From: Heliopora coerulea
Lineage: Eukaryota > Cnidaria > Anthozoa > Scleralcyonacea > Helioporidae
Direction of reading: 5' to 3'
DNA length: 64,000 bases
Assembly: GCA_030142905.1 (NCBI GenBank)
Contig: JASJOG010000053.1
Span: forward strand, 826,501 to 890,500
Made by a program: the position numbers and the translations under genes. Positions 10,379 to 23,200 of this stretch are shown piece by piece (the stretch's first letter is position 1; every line of letters begins with the position of its first letter). Below the pieces are notes generated by a model, which did not search any database, was not told where the DNA came from, and was given only the letters and a program-made list of their open reading frames with translations.

Positions 10379-13300
10379 ATGTCTTCTCAATATAAAATCA
10401 AAAACAGTTATGTACCTTTAATTGTCTCGTTATGTTTGTTGGCTGTCCTGAACAAGATAAACAATCTTCAATCGGCCCAAACTGTGACCATCTTTCGTCG
10501 TATGATCCATCGACATCCCCAGCCAGTTTTTCCCAACAATTACCATTCTACAGGTTTATTGCGATTGCCACATGGGAACATCAAAGAGCCATTCGAGATT
10601 TGGTTCAGCGGCAAAGATCGAAGGAGCAGAGTAGATTTTTATTACGGTAAATTGAGGCATGGGGTTTATAGCCGGGGGAAGTTTTCCTACTGCACAACTT
10701 GGCATCGAATTCCGTATGGCTTCCTTTTTTCAGTATTTCGTTTTCTCTTCTTTCAACCACATTTTCCTTTTCTTACTCATACTTTCACTCTTACCTTTCA
10801 TTTAACTTTCACTTTAGTTTTGTATTTTTATTTTTCATTGATTTTATTTTTGTTATGTTTGTATTTTGTACACTTACTGATCTATGAAAAGCTTGAATTG
10901 AACCTGCTGGTCAAACATGGCAAATACTTAACCTGAAAAAATTTAAAATTTTAACTCTTCCTTTCATAGCATTGAAGTCGTCGTTTCTCTTTAACTTTGT
11001 CCAGTACTTCGCTCCATAAAGTCACTACGTATTTCCTCGAATAAATCTCGAGCAAATCTCGTCTGGCTTGAAAGCCCACGCATGTGCAGTTTCTTATCGC
11101 ACCTGAGAAGGATAATTTAAGTGAGCAATCATTTTCATTGTGATTTGTCGCGCATGATGTTCTTTCTTTTGGCTACCTTTTAAGATGCATTTTATTTTCT
11201 TAGCGTCTTATTATGTCTGCTTTAAATTACCCCGACATATCTTTGTTTCCGTGTCATTTCTGAATCTTTTTAGGCACGGATCAGACTTACCAACGCTCGG
11301 ATTTGGGGTCCTATGGGACGGCGTTTAAAGTCGTTCCAATGTACACAGAAAAACGAGGGAACTATAAGGGATGTTGGTACAGAAATGGTACAAGGATCTG
11401 GCCAATTATACCTCAGCCTATCATACCAAATATCACAGAATTTGAGGTAAACTATAAAAATTACTCATGTTTAATCGGGATGCAAATCGTGGACTCGTTC
11501 GATGATTTTCTTTTCCGTTCTTTCATTCGTTCGGTCATTTGCTCGTTCGTTTGTTTGTCCGCTTGTCTTTTGTTTGTCGTTCTTTTGTTGGTCGGTAGTT
11601 CGTCGTTCATCGACTCCCTAACTAATCCTGACCCTAACCCCAATCCTAAATTTAATTGGGAAAGTACCACCCCGTTCGTCCGTTCTTCATTGCATTTATT
11701 AATTCGTCCAGGAGTTTATGAAACAATTTCATTCAATTTCAAAGAAAAATACTGAAATTAGAATTGTTTTTACGCCAAACTGTTCTTTATAGTATATTGG
11801 GGTTGAGGTTTTTGAGGGAACAGAAACGACCAAATGGGAACATCGTTACAAGATTTATGAACTAAACAATGTTCATACGTTGTGGGTGACCAACGCCAAG
11901 CCACACCGTCCTGTGAAGTACGAAATGAAAGGCTACGACAGTTTATTGGCGACCCATTATGACTATTATGTGTTGGATTATATCTCCTTTGAAGAATGGA
12001 AACCAGATCTCTCGATTTATGAACTTCCCATCGGTATGAACTCACTAATTTATTAGCATTATTTTATTTAATTAATCCATTCGTTGTTATGAGTTAAAAG
12101 TTCATTGTTTGGCTCGCTCTGTCATTCTTTCAATTTTTTCCTAGTAAAGTCGTTCCTTCCTTCTTTCCTTCTTTCTTTCTTTCCTTCCTTCCTCCCTCCC
12201 TTCCTTCCTCTCTCCCTTCCTTCCTTCCTTCCTTCCTTCCTTCCTTCCTTCCTTCCTTCCTTCCCTTCCTTCTTTCCTTCCTTCACTTCTCCTTTGCTTG
12301 CACCCTTACGTCTTTCCGCACGTCTCTCCTCCTCTCCTTCCTTTATAGCCTTGTTTGTTCATTTAATAGTTCGACAAACATTTAATCCCTAAACAACACT
12401 TTCATTCCTCATCCCTTCTCCTCAGACGTGTGGTGTCACAACTGGAGTCACCGCTTGGACTCGCATCTCCTAACCAACCCGATGCAAGAGTTTATGACGT
12501 CTCGTCACGATGCGAAAGAAAAGCACATCGAACAACTCTACTCCATTTTCAGACGACGACATCGAAAATTGTACAAAGGCAGACGCGAGCAAAGCAAAAG
12601 GAAACACTTATTTCGTCACAATCTTAGGTGAGAGTACGAACTATTGAGATTGCGTGAACAGTAACGTTTATTCGAATTTGCTGTACTAAGGCGAACGTAC
12701 GTTCATCTATAATATATTCGAGTCAATTGACATGCCATATCAATCAGAAATGTTTAGAATTAGAAAATCAATCAAAAATTTTTAGAAATTAGAAATTTAG
12801 AAATTTTGAGAAATTTTTAGACGTACGTGGATTGCATCCTAGTCAAGGCTAATATTATGATGAATTTGACTTAACCCTTTAAGGGTTGAATTCGACTTCT
12901 TTTGTTCATTGTTCTTTTATTGTTTTCGCTTTGTTCTTTCACTTGTTTTTTTTGTTCTTGATGTCCTGTATACAGGACGTTGACCTTCAAAGGGTTAACA
13001 AAAGTGCGACGAATTAACGATCCCTAAGGTTAGGCAGATCATCACAAACATTCCTGAACCTTACATACCTCAAAAATCTTTTTAGGTTCATTCGTTCAAC
13101 AAATCGCAAGAATCTTACTTTCAAATTAGCAACCAATCACATGGCTGATCTTACTGAGAGCGAGTACACTTCATATCGTGGTTCGAAAGAAAACCCAAAC
13201 TACTCGGATGAACACAGCAAACACTTGGACAGCGGAGAAGCGTTTAACATAACTGGTGTTCCAGATTCTTTGGACTGGAGGGACTATGGTACGGTTTTCT

Positions 13301-16013
13301 TTTTTATCCACAGCTTGTTATCACTTTTTGGAGCGTATTCAGGGGTGAAATTCGAGGGATGTATGGAAATGACTAACTTGAATAAGATCTCTGGCATGGC
13401 GGCTGATCTATCTCGTATGTATAACGCACATTTCCCTACGGGTCCAGAAGTTTCTCCTTTTCACGTATTTAGCTTCGTGAATATCAAGAAACTGCCCCCA
13501 AGCTTTCTTTTCGCGATTTTGCGAAAAGTAGAGAACTTACTGCATTAAATTTTGGGACTCAATGGAAAACAGTTGTTATAGAAATTCCTCGTATTAAACT
13601 GTTGTAGTTTAAGAAACTGGCAGACGACAATTTTGAGTACGCTTACGTCTCACTGAATTTGTAGTTCATCAGAGCGACAAATATTCAATGGACCAACCAC
13701 TTTAGTCATAAATTCATTTCGATCCTTATCCAGCCTTTGAATTTTACTCTGGCTAACGCCAGACGATTTAACTGGTCAAGGGAAGACGTCTCGAACTGGA
13801 AAAGGTTAAACACCACAGGATGGAAGTCCTCATTAATTACTAGAATTTTCTCACAAAGCTGACACGACATGCCTTGCATTAGAAATCAAATATCTTATAC
13901 GCCAATAAATATATTTCAAGGGCCGTAATTCGCTTTAAAGGACCCAGTACTGTCGAACTATTCTATTGACATCGGTAACTTTCCAAAGAGTCGGAGTTAA
14001 AGTCATCAATCCATTAAACGGGTTGAGCAAATGATCGCCCCATCATGCTGTTATATAGAATTCACACAATTTAACTATTGATTTCTAACTATAGGAGCAG
14101 TTGGACCCGTTCGTAGCCAAGGCAACTGCGCCTCTTGCTATGCGTTGGTGGTAGCTCAGGCGGTGGAGACGATCCAGTTTTTGAAGGTTGGTGGGGTGAT
14201 TGCAATGTCATCTTGTGATAGTGATGGCCACCGTGATGATGACGAGGATAACGACGATTTATAGCAAAAAAAGCAATATCCGCCAGCGTGACTTTCATTT
14301 GGGTATTTCCAGACTGCCTACGTATGAATAAAGCTCAAAAATTGCAAAGTCTCGAACAAAGGCCCTTCGTCAGAGAAAGAAAAGGGCCTTTGTTTTAAAC
14401 GTTGGAACTCTTTGAGATCAGTTACGGCGGTTACCCACCTTTGAACTTAAATGAACACGTTCCCAACGCAGCCAGGTGAAGAATCAGACATAGTATGAAG
14501 CTACTCTGGCTTACAAGTTCATGAACGCAACTTAAAAAGCTGCTGTTCATTACCCAATGAACAGTAATGAACCGTAGCTTTTAAGTTGCGTTCATAAACT
14601 TGTAAACAAAAGTAGCTTCATACTATGTCTAATCCTTTGAACTTTTTACCTTATTTAACACTGTCTACGCAGTATTCTATTATTACATGAATTAAGCACA
14701 GACATTCTTTGTCTTTATGTTTATACCGATATTTTTCTTTTAACATTAAGACTGGTAATATGACATTGTTCTCCGCCCAGCAAATTATGGATTGTTCTTG
14801 GGGATCTGGAAACGAAGGTTGCAAAGGAGGTTGGTACAGCAAAGCTTTCAGCTGGGTGTTCTTGAATTCTCTTCGAACAGAAGAAAGCTATGGACCGTAT
14901 TTAGCACAGGTATGAAAGTTTTCGTTAATAATACTTCGGCAAATAAAGACAACAGCAATTAACAACCTTTGAAATACTGGTCAAATATTCTATCACTAAA
15001 ACTCCATGAAATTTACATCATCAACTCCTTCGTAACTAGTCTAATGCATCTGACTGAACATGGAAATTTTCAAACCCACCGTCTCTTGTATGCTCGAAAA
15101 TTGTACTACCAACTGAAATACAAGAAAAATTGACCCACCAAGTTGTGATATTCCTGAATCAGCTTTTTTTTCTTCAGGTGTGGGATTCGTGTGATAGTTT
15201 AACGCCCATTCTTTTTAGAATTAGTTATTTTTAATTTATTTAGGAGGGCGCCTGTCATTCAAACAAGGAGGTCAAAGGAGTTTCAATCGATGCATTTGCT
15301 TACGTTCCAAAACGAAACAATACTGCGCTGAAAATCGCCATAGCCAAGTATGGAACCGCCGCTGTATCCATCAACGCCAGTCCTTTGACGTTTAAATTTT
15401 ACAGTTGGGGAGTTTATGATGATCCTAAATGCGGTGAGTAGCTCAACCTCGTTCCCAGGGCCTTTTTCCTTTTGCATTTTGAGGAGATCCAAAAATGCAA
15501 AAGGGAAAAGGCCCTGGGAACGAGGTTGGTGAGTAGCTTTGATTTGTTTTAAATTTCAGTTATTAACACCTATTTACCTGTCTGCCTCTTGGCTTCTTAT
15601 TTTCATTTTTATTCCATTTCTCTTAAATGTTTCCTCTTTGCCTTTCCATTCTTTTTTTCTTCCTTTCATTCATTCATTCAGTCATTTGTTCTTTCAGTCA
15701 TTCATTCACTCACTCATTTCTTCACTCATTTCTTCACTCATTCGTGCATTCATTCGTTCGTTGTTTCATTCATTCCATTTAATCATTCATAGACCAAAGT
15801 GACAACAGTCATACTGTACTTGTGATCGGTTATGGAATCGAAGGAGGCGTTCCTTATTGGCTTATCAAGAACTCCTGGTCAACTGCCTGGGGGATCAAAG
15901 GTTACGCCAAGATAACTTGGGATCAAAACAGGTGTGGAATTACAGAGAAGCCAATCGTGGTCCTCTCAAAACAAAAAGCTTTTCAACTACCAATCAAAGT
16001 CGAAGGTCATTAG
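10379..16013 (+). CDS. Secreted papain-family cysteine proteinase, 26/29-kDa type (counting-factor-associated protein D-like)
   Basis: Exons: 10379-10646, 11274-11446, 11793-12033, 12426-12627, 13086-13288, 14095-14186, 14751-14909, 15244-15433, 15793-16013; 582 aa, frame kept at all junctions. The ATG at 10379 precedes a hydrophobic signal segment (residues about 11-30). Residues about 50-240 form the extra N-terminal domain of this family (LLRLPHGNIKEPFEIW, MKGYDSLLATHYD). Residues about 255-330 are an I29-type inhibitory propeptide. The mature domain starts near VPDSLDWRD. Catalytic residues are visible: Gln371, Cys377 in QGNCASCY, His516 in NSHTVLVIGYG, Asn536 in IKNSW. Tyr378 replaces the usual Trp after the catalytic Cys. 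Relatives are digestive or lysosomal endopeptidases made as inactive precursors. An AATAAA at 16049 is a possible poly(A) signal. The family call is firm; substrate and location are inferred. Confidence 0.92.
12160..12290. repeat. (CCTT)n microsatellite
   Basis: Run of CTTC/CCTT tetranucleotides in intron 3 of the proteinase gene, on the pyrimidine-rich strand shortly before the next exon's acceptor (12425). Confidence 0.9.
12875..12994. mobile_element. piggyBac-type MITE (120 bp)
   Basis: Flanked on both sides by TTAA. The ends are CCCTTTAAGGG and CCTTCAAAGGG, fitting the CCYTTT..AAARGG termini and TTAA target sites of piggyBac elements. It lies in a proteinase intron and has no coding capacity. 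Confidence 0.75.
13743..13808 (+). repeat. Dispersed repeat copy (CTGGCTAACGCCAGACGA-type family)
   Basis: Contains CTGGCTAACGCCAGACGA and ends in GGTTAA, like the copies at 8425, 34221 and 45048. Intronic. Confidence 0.65.
14478..14638. mobile_element. Hairpin MITE in a proteinase intron
   Basis: The arms (about 14478-14541 and 14575-14638) are near-perfect reverse complements, both with GACATAGTATGAAGCTACT or its complement. The centre holds a second small hairpin around TGTTCATT/AATGAACA. Non-coding. Confidence 0.8.
15444..15528. mobile_element. 85-bp palindromic MITE inserted at a splice donor
   Basis: The arms run CAACCTCGTTCCCAGGGCC and GGCCCTGGGAACGAGGTTG. The element is flanked by the 10-base direct repeat GTGAGTAGCT at 15434-15443 and 15529-15538. 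The left copy is the donor of proteinase exon 8 (exon ends 15433). Reading on to the right-hand donor would meet the in-frame TAG at 15438, so the left donor must be the one used. Confidence 0.88.
15660..15790. repeat. (ATTC)n-like microsatellite
   Basis: Degenerate CATT/CACT/TTCA tetranucleotide run just before the last proteinase exon; it may double as its pyrimidine-rich acceptor tract. Confidence 0.85.
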
Positions 16014-17222
16014 GCTGGACCCCACACTCATGGGTAACCAAATCTCAAAATAAAGGCGAGGAAGCGAAAGAGGAAACATTGAAATTTAAAGTACTCTATA
16101 GATACATAAACACGGAAAACAAGCCGCCATTTTATGGAAATATCATTTCGTTACGAACATTTTAGTTCTTTCTGCCTGTTGATATCACTATTTCTTAGGT
16201 TAAAATAACAGGTTTAAGGCATTTTTTTTTAACTAGAAGACATTTTTTAACTAGTTGAGACGTATTCTACCAGCAAATCAGGTCGTGGACCTACATTCTG
16301 ATTGGATAACGATTTTCCCACCAGAACAATGTCTTAGAACAGGTATCGGAAAATACAGTGAATCAGAATCTTTCAGTGAATAATCCTGAACAGAACTTAC
16401 AGGGAGGAGGTATGTGGCAACCATATTGGCAGTCAATTTACATTATTATTCGGCTACATTTGGTTTACTCCCAAACGTTTTTCAATTTTCGGGGGGTGTT
16501 TTGAACACTTCGCAACAGCATCGTCACCCATGTGTCGTTATTTACAGTCAAAGAAAGTAAGTTAGTGGAACATAACATGGACTAGAAAGATTTTAAGCAC
16601 GCATGCAATAAGATTTTGAGAAAGTCTGTGGTAAATGTTTGTTTCATTTGTCATTATGAAATGAAAAAGAACTATAACTTTTACAATCGGGAATCACTTC
16701 TTTGATAATCAACAGTTTTATCCCGCACAATAGGAACAAACGCCGAATTAGATTAAATCTTACAACTGCTGAGGATATAGATCTATGGAGTAACAACTAT
16801 ATTGGTTTACATGAATATATAAACAGGAACAATATAGGAAACACAGAGCCAATTACAGCTCCATACAAATTAAGCGACACAAAGAGATATTTGTCTCAGG
16901 TTAGCGTTTTAACACAATGCTAAAAGCCATTGGATTACACAGAATGAATGTCCATATACAGGAAACACAATGAAGTGTCAATAAGCAAACAGATTTAAAA
17001 GATAGGGAGAAATAAAAATAGCCTTTATCTCCAGAAAAAACAATATGTTACGCACGTAGTTTCGGCGCACAGTGAAACGATTTACCATGAAGCCAGTCGC
17101 TTTTCCCTAACAATGTAAACCAGCAGAAAGTCATATCCCCTTATTATATAAAAAACAAATATCTTTGAAACATTTAGACAACGGTAATCTTTAGCCAGTC
17201 CTCGAGTCATTGATATCCATTA
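16014..17222. other. Convergent intergenic spacer
   Basis: Separates the ends of the proteinase (+) and the small secreted gene (-). It holds the two 3' UTRs. No coding or RNA gene recognised. Confidence 0.5.
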
Positions 17223-20200
17223 TCATCCTCGTCTCCAGCTGCGTTCTTTGGCAACATAGGCAAGACAGCATTTCTGCACGGGTCTCTTCAACTGTAGCTT
17301 GATACATTTGGTTATCTTGCGATAAATATGGTAGCTACGTGTAGAGCGGAACCTACTGCGAATGTTGCCTGGTGTACCAAGAGTGCTACTAAACTTCTGC
17401 CGTGTCCGAGTCGTGAGGTTGAAAAAGAAAACGCTGTAATCACGAGAAATGTCACAACTGAGACCATGTTTCCCCGCCAAATTTCCAGCTTCACAACAGC
17501 GCCGTCTTTGTACGTGACGAGCAAGTTTTTTCCTGTGTTGCTTCCGGGCCAACAGATCGGGTAAGGTCTTTCGGAATGGGTTGATCGTGTCGAACTTTAC
17601 CTCGACCATCTTTGTCGGGCCGTGATGCTTTCTTTTCGATTTCGATGCATTGTCATCAAAGGTAACGTCTGCGATGATCTCGCCCTTGGTGAAGTTACCA
17701 TCAATAACGAACACCTCTGAAAGAAACATAAACATACGACAGTCAGACTATGACCGAATGTCTTAAGGCCTATCCACCCGATACAATTGTCGTATACGAT
17801 TTTTCATTTTGGCGTAGGCGATTATGTCATAAAAGCACAATTCCTGCTTGCTATTCGCTCGCGAATGTTGCAATTGGTCCTGAAGACTCTTCTGACTGAA
17901 TCGGATACATCAAAATGAACAATCGTATACGACAGTCGTTCGTGAAAATGGGCCATTAATTGATATGAACCCGTTTGAATTTATTTATTTTTTTTGCAGT
18001 ATAACGGGCATTCACATAAAAAAGCTACAAACAGCCAACAACTTTAAAAAAGTATAAAACCAAGCATATTCCGAAAGATATAGGCATCTTAAAACCCAAT
18101 ATTCGAGTTAACAAGATAAGACTATGGTTATTCACATAACCGGGGAACTTTTCATGCACAACAAAGAATAACTAGGTTAGCATTTTCAGTGCTCATTTTT
18201 TTCGTTGATTCATGAAATAATTGGATTATTCCACGCACAAAATGAATATTTCCTTTTCTTCAACTTTTTATGATCGACTATTTGGCTGCCCAGCCCAAAC
18301 AATCCGTTATTAACCCATGTATGAGCGGATTTTTATTCAGAAGCGATTAAGTTTGTGTATTTTGATTCGTTGGCTTTTCTCCTCGCAGAGATTAATTTTC
18401 TGCATGGACGAGCCTTAATAACGTATCGGATTTCTTTGAAGGACTTCAAAATGTTATCTGATTCCTTTCAAATATACTATCTGGCATGCTCTACGTCAAA
18501 AAATCTACGGATAAATTCAAAATTTTCTTTCCGGCTTTAAAAAGAAGCCCTAAGCTTTAACTTTCTGGCTGGTTGACTGATGCAAAACAGAAACTGAGTC
18601 ACCGCGAAAGAAGTTTCGAAATGGTGGAATAGCGAAAGGAGAAAGGATTCAACTAATTGTTAAATAACTTAACTATAACAACAATTTTGCATATAAACAT
18701 ATGTACTGAAGTGGCCTAGTGCTTTTAGTTAGCGAATGTCGTTTTTAGAAGCTACTCATCCATAACCAAAATCCTTGAAATTGAATACTGGAATAATCTT
18801 TTATCCGAAATCAAAAATTCGGATTCTACAAATATTTTTATAAGGAAGATCAAGAGATTATCTAATATTTAATTTCTTATCTGTATTTAATTTCTTATCT
18901 GTATTTAATTTCTTATCTGTATTTAATTTCTTATCTTTAATTATAGATCCACATGGACTACTAAAAGACCACTACATGTATTTTTCTTTTTTTTCTTATA
19001 TTTGTAATTATTTGGTGAAATAGTCCCGTATTTAAACAAGGTAAAAAAAAATCCAATCCAAAGCGAATAAGTGATATGAAGCACCTTGAGCTAGAACAGC
19101 TGGCGGTATATCTGAGGTAACAACATTTTAAATGCCATAAAACTCCAGGAGTTTTATGGCATGACGGAAACGCCGGCAGACCTCTTTTAAACAAGGTAAC
19201 TTCTGTCCTTTTCCTGTTTAGAAAAACGGGTGAAGTTTCAAAATGGCTCGTGGCCATCCGCTTATGGTGAACTGATCCCGGGTTTAGGTTTGCCAGTCCG
19301 TCCCGGCATAATGATCTGTAAACTAAACAGTTAAACAAAACGTTTCACATCTGTCAATGGAATGGACGGATCCATTTTTACACTTCTCAAAATTTTCCGT
19401 TCGACATATTTTAGTCCTTTTACACTTCTAACAGTGTAAGAATTTAGTCTATGATTGGTGGTAAAGTTGTGGTCACGACTTTTTTAGTACTATTTAAAGA
19501 CTGATAAGGGAGCTTTATCGGATAAGATAACACTGGGCAGTAGCCTAGTGTTTTAGATCCGACAAAGCACATTCTTCGTGTTTCTTTCGAATGGCTTTTT
19601 AATCCTTAAAAATACACCAGCTGATGAAGAAAGTTTGAGAGTTAATGCTTTCTGGGTCGTAAAAATTTGACAAGGCAAGCAAGCCTGTCTTTATAAGCAG
19701 TTGTTGAAGCCTCTGAACAGTGAAAATGCGCGTGATATACGAGTCTGGGGGTGCTTACCAATACTGATACCTCAATGGCGTACACATCAACCGTATGCGG
19801 GAAATACCGCAAGATGCATGTTGTTGAAAGATTAGTGAAAGTCTGTTAACCGAATTAAAAATACGCCCGGTTTACCTCCCAGAATTACGGTGAACACTTG
19901 ACAGTTTAGGATATCCTACGTATACCACACACTGGTTCATTAAACCAACTCATATCTGATTTTGTTGAGCCAATTTCGCAATTAGTTGAACAACAGCTCC
20001 AGGCTAATTCGTTTCATGTTCTTTCCTGGGAAGAGATTTGCTCAGTTGACGATCTGTTTTCTGGGGGTTTTTTTCCAAGAGAATCCGATTGCGATTTGGA
20101 CTATTTGGTTTGACGGTCAAAACTGCGTGAAGAGAAAGGAAACAACACTTCTCTAAGGAAAAGTTTGAGAAAAAACAAGTAACAATGTCCCGGTGAAGTC

Positions 20201-23200
20201 TTGGTGGAGCGGGGATGCTACGGCTCGTTCTGAGAAGGATCGCTTTCGTCACAACGCGAGCTGCATCATAGCGCTTAGATTTATATCATGTATTTCCAGT
20301 CTCCAATGACTTCGCTTATCGATGAACCGCTTCGTCAGTCAACGTTCAGCCGTTCGTCAAAAAGATGGATCGTATCACCTTGTCGTACGTAATTTCTGCT
20401 ACAGCTGAACTATGTGACGTTAGGCCACATTACGACTTTCCCACCATTTTGGGTAAATTATTAAACCACGGTCGCCTGGCGATTATCTGCGATTGCGAGG
20501 CTGTACTACTCCACTGATTTGCATCCTTCGTTCCAAATTAAGGCTAAGCCTTTAAAAAGTAAAATTTTGTTTGGCGGAATGAAACAGTTGTCAAGATAAC
20601 TAAATGTACTATTTACAGCGAGAGTTTCAGCCAAATGAAAGTTTTACCTTTCAAGTTTAAATCGAAAATAGTGAAAATTGGCGTAGCACTTATCTATTAT
20701 ACGACACTTTTCATGGTTTTCTTTCCAGGTCTGGGTCATGTAACATCTAAAAAGCTTTCAGTTCCATTCTTAATACCTTGAAGTGTTTCACGTTTTGCAA
20801 AGTGGTTCACAATTTAATATGATAACTTAGTATAATCCAATCCTTGACGGAGAGATCTCTGGGACATAGACTTGAAATCCTCTTTGCATTCAAGTGCTTG
20901 AAAACAGTCAAACCCTTTAAAATGTTTATGTTAGATTCCTGTTCTAAGTCCAGATCAAGCCAAATTTCCTCCGAGCTTACTGGGAAATCAACTGCATCTA
21001 CGTACTCTACGACATATTCCTTCTTATTTCCATTGTTTTCACGTATCAGTCGTTTAATCTTAGTTACACTGTAGCTAAGCAAACGTCATCATGTGAACAT
21101 GACCTTGTTTGGTGTTGAGGATGATGTAAACAATCGTAGTTTCTCGCTCCTGTCAGCCAAAATAAATCTCCAAGGATTAAACCGAAGTTTTATACGAAGG
21201 AGATTAACTCAGATTCGTCTTCTAATATTCTAGCTTCCTCAAACGTGACAAACATAAGCAAATCGCGGGCTGCCTTTCGAAGAAAGCTAGTCAATTCACT
21301 GTCGTAAGTGACAAAGTTTTGACGGAGAATTGGTAACCGTGCTTAAAATTTCTTACCCACACTGCCTATATTTAATTCACTCAGTTTTTTTACTGTTGAT
21401 TTATTTTACAGTACCAGGCGATACACATGACAAAGAAAAGCTTAGTCACTTGTATTTAGGATAGATCATTCGTGTTTAAGTGGGCTTGGTTAACTAAAAC
21501 CTTCTCTGTTTCACTACCTGGTGGCGCATTTTATGGGTAACATTCTCCTTTAATCAGGCTTTTGTCTTTCGATAAAAATTTTATTTGCGTAGTGGAAGAT
21601 TGGGATAAAGTAGAGTCTAAAGATGGCAAAAGTTTGAGGGCTAAAAGTGGGATTAAGTTTAGGATTAATTGCTATAGGAACTAGAAAGTGTCTGGAGTAT
21701 GGTGAAGAAACACAAGGACGAGAATTATATACGATATCCAGATATCCAAATGTGGAGAAATGTGTTGAAAAACGAGATAAAGAGCTTAGAGGTGTTTTGA
21801 TTGGGGATGAAAAACTTCCTATAGTGTTTAATTTACCTTCTCAAAGAAACCTGTATTTTGGTCTGGAAATCTGCTTTAAAATTGTAATTTTGTCTTTACT
21901 TATTGGGATAATATGTCCAAACCACCCTGGCTACGTATCGAAAGGCTTTTTAATTTGTTTTTACCAAATGAAATGCAGTCTTCAAGGACAACCAGCTGGA
22001 ATTTATAAATGATTATTTCACTCTTTACGCTCGCGGTCAGTTTCCTCGAACTGGACCATGAGAAGAACTAATGCCAAAGCCAGGAATCCTCCGCATACGG
22101 AGGTGGTGTTGTCTTAATGTCCGTCTACACTTACAATTTTGTGTCCTCGCGATTGACATCTTGAAGTATATGTTAAACTGAAGAGTTCAACAAACAGCTG
22201 ACCTTACAGGGTTAGGGCTAAGCCTCGTTTACACTTACGATTTTGTACCTTGCGATTGACATCTTGGAGTATGTGTTTAACTGACAAGAGCATCAAGGAC
22301 AAACTGCAGCGAATCAAAAGCGGATATCTTGCTGTATAGAAAGTCATGGGTTTATTGCATACACCAGGATGACAACCGCAACGTACAATATCACACATGA
22401 AGATGGTCCTTTATTAACCCTTTGCCTGTCTAGCCTTTGTTTGATGTTATCGCTCAGACGTCCAGTGTGTGTCATATGTGATGCACGGGACAGGCAAAGG
22501 GTTAAAGTAATGTTGCAGGTGACGATCTTTACCCCTTTGATGGCATGAATTTTTTTCTTTGTCCGGTTTCTCTAATTTGTCCTTCTGTTCGAGGTGTCTG
22601 ATACGTCAAACACTGGACGTCAAAGGGTTAACGACGAATTTTGATGTAAATTACGTCCCACAAAAGATTTCCACCTCGTGGACTTCTGTGCAAGGTAATT
22701 TGCATGACGGCTGGCCGTCAAAAACCATTTCAAATTACTATACTTAAAAGAAGGAAGCAAAGAATATGTTCGGGAGTAGTGAATAGTCTTTTTATTTATA
22801 CGGGAAATGTCGAATGACGTTCGGTTTTGTAGCAAAATGCAATTTGCCTGAAACAAGAAAGTAAGAACTGAACTGTGCTGTAATTTGTGAAAGGTGAACT
22901 GACGACAGTTTTATTTTCCGTAAAACATGATCTGAACGCCTCTGTACTACGTTACCAAATAAGCCTGCGACGTTACCAGGGTAAGCAGTCTCACCCACCT
23001 CGTTTGCAAGGAAAGATTCTTTTAAATTTCGAACGCGGGAATAAGGCCAGTGAGGTTAATTTACATGCCATGAAAGAATATTTTACACAGTTTCCATTAT
23101 AAATAAGGTCGTTATGTTGACTTGAACTGTTGTCAGTTGGATACTCAGTCGTTCGTACCCCTCGACCAGTGGAACGTGGTGAAATCCCTTATATGTAAAC

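Noticed and set aside
18961..19338. 125-codon minus-strand frame
   Set aside because: Covers a perfect palindrome and repeat-like sequence; no domain; intronic.
20807..21082. 91-codon minus-strand frame in the secreted-gene intron
   Set aside because: Residue mix looks plausible, but there is no family match and no phase-compatible splice sites that I could identify.
21647..22012. 121-codon plus-strand frame
   Set aside because: Begins at GTG, not ATG; no splice context or known domain; lies among repeats.
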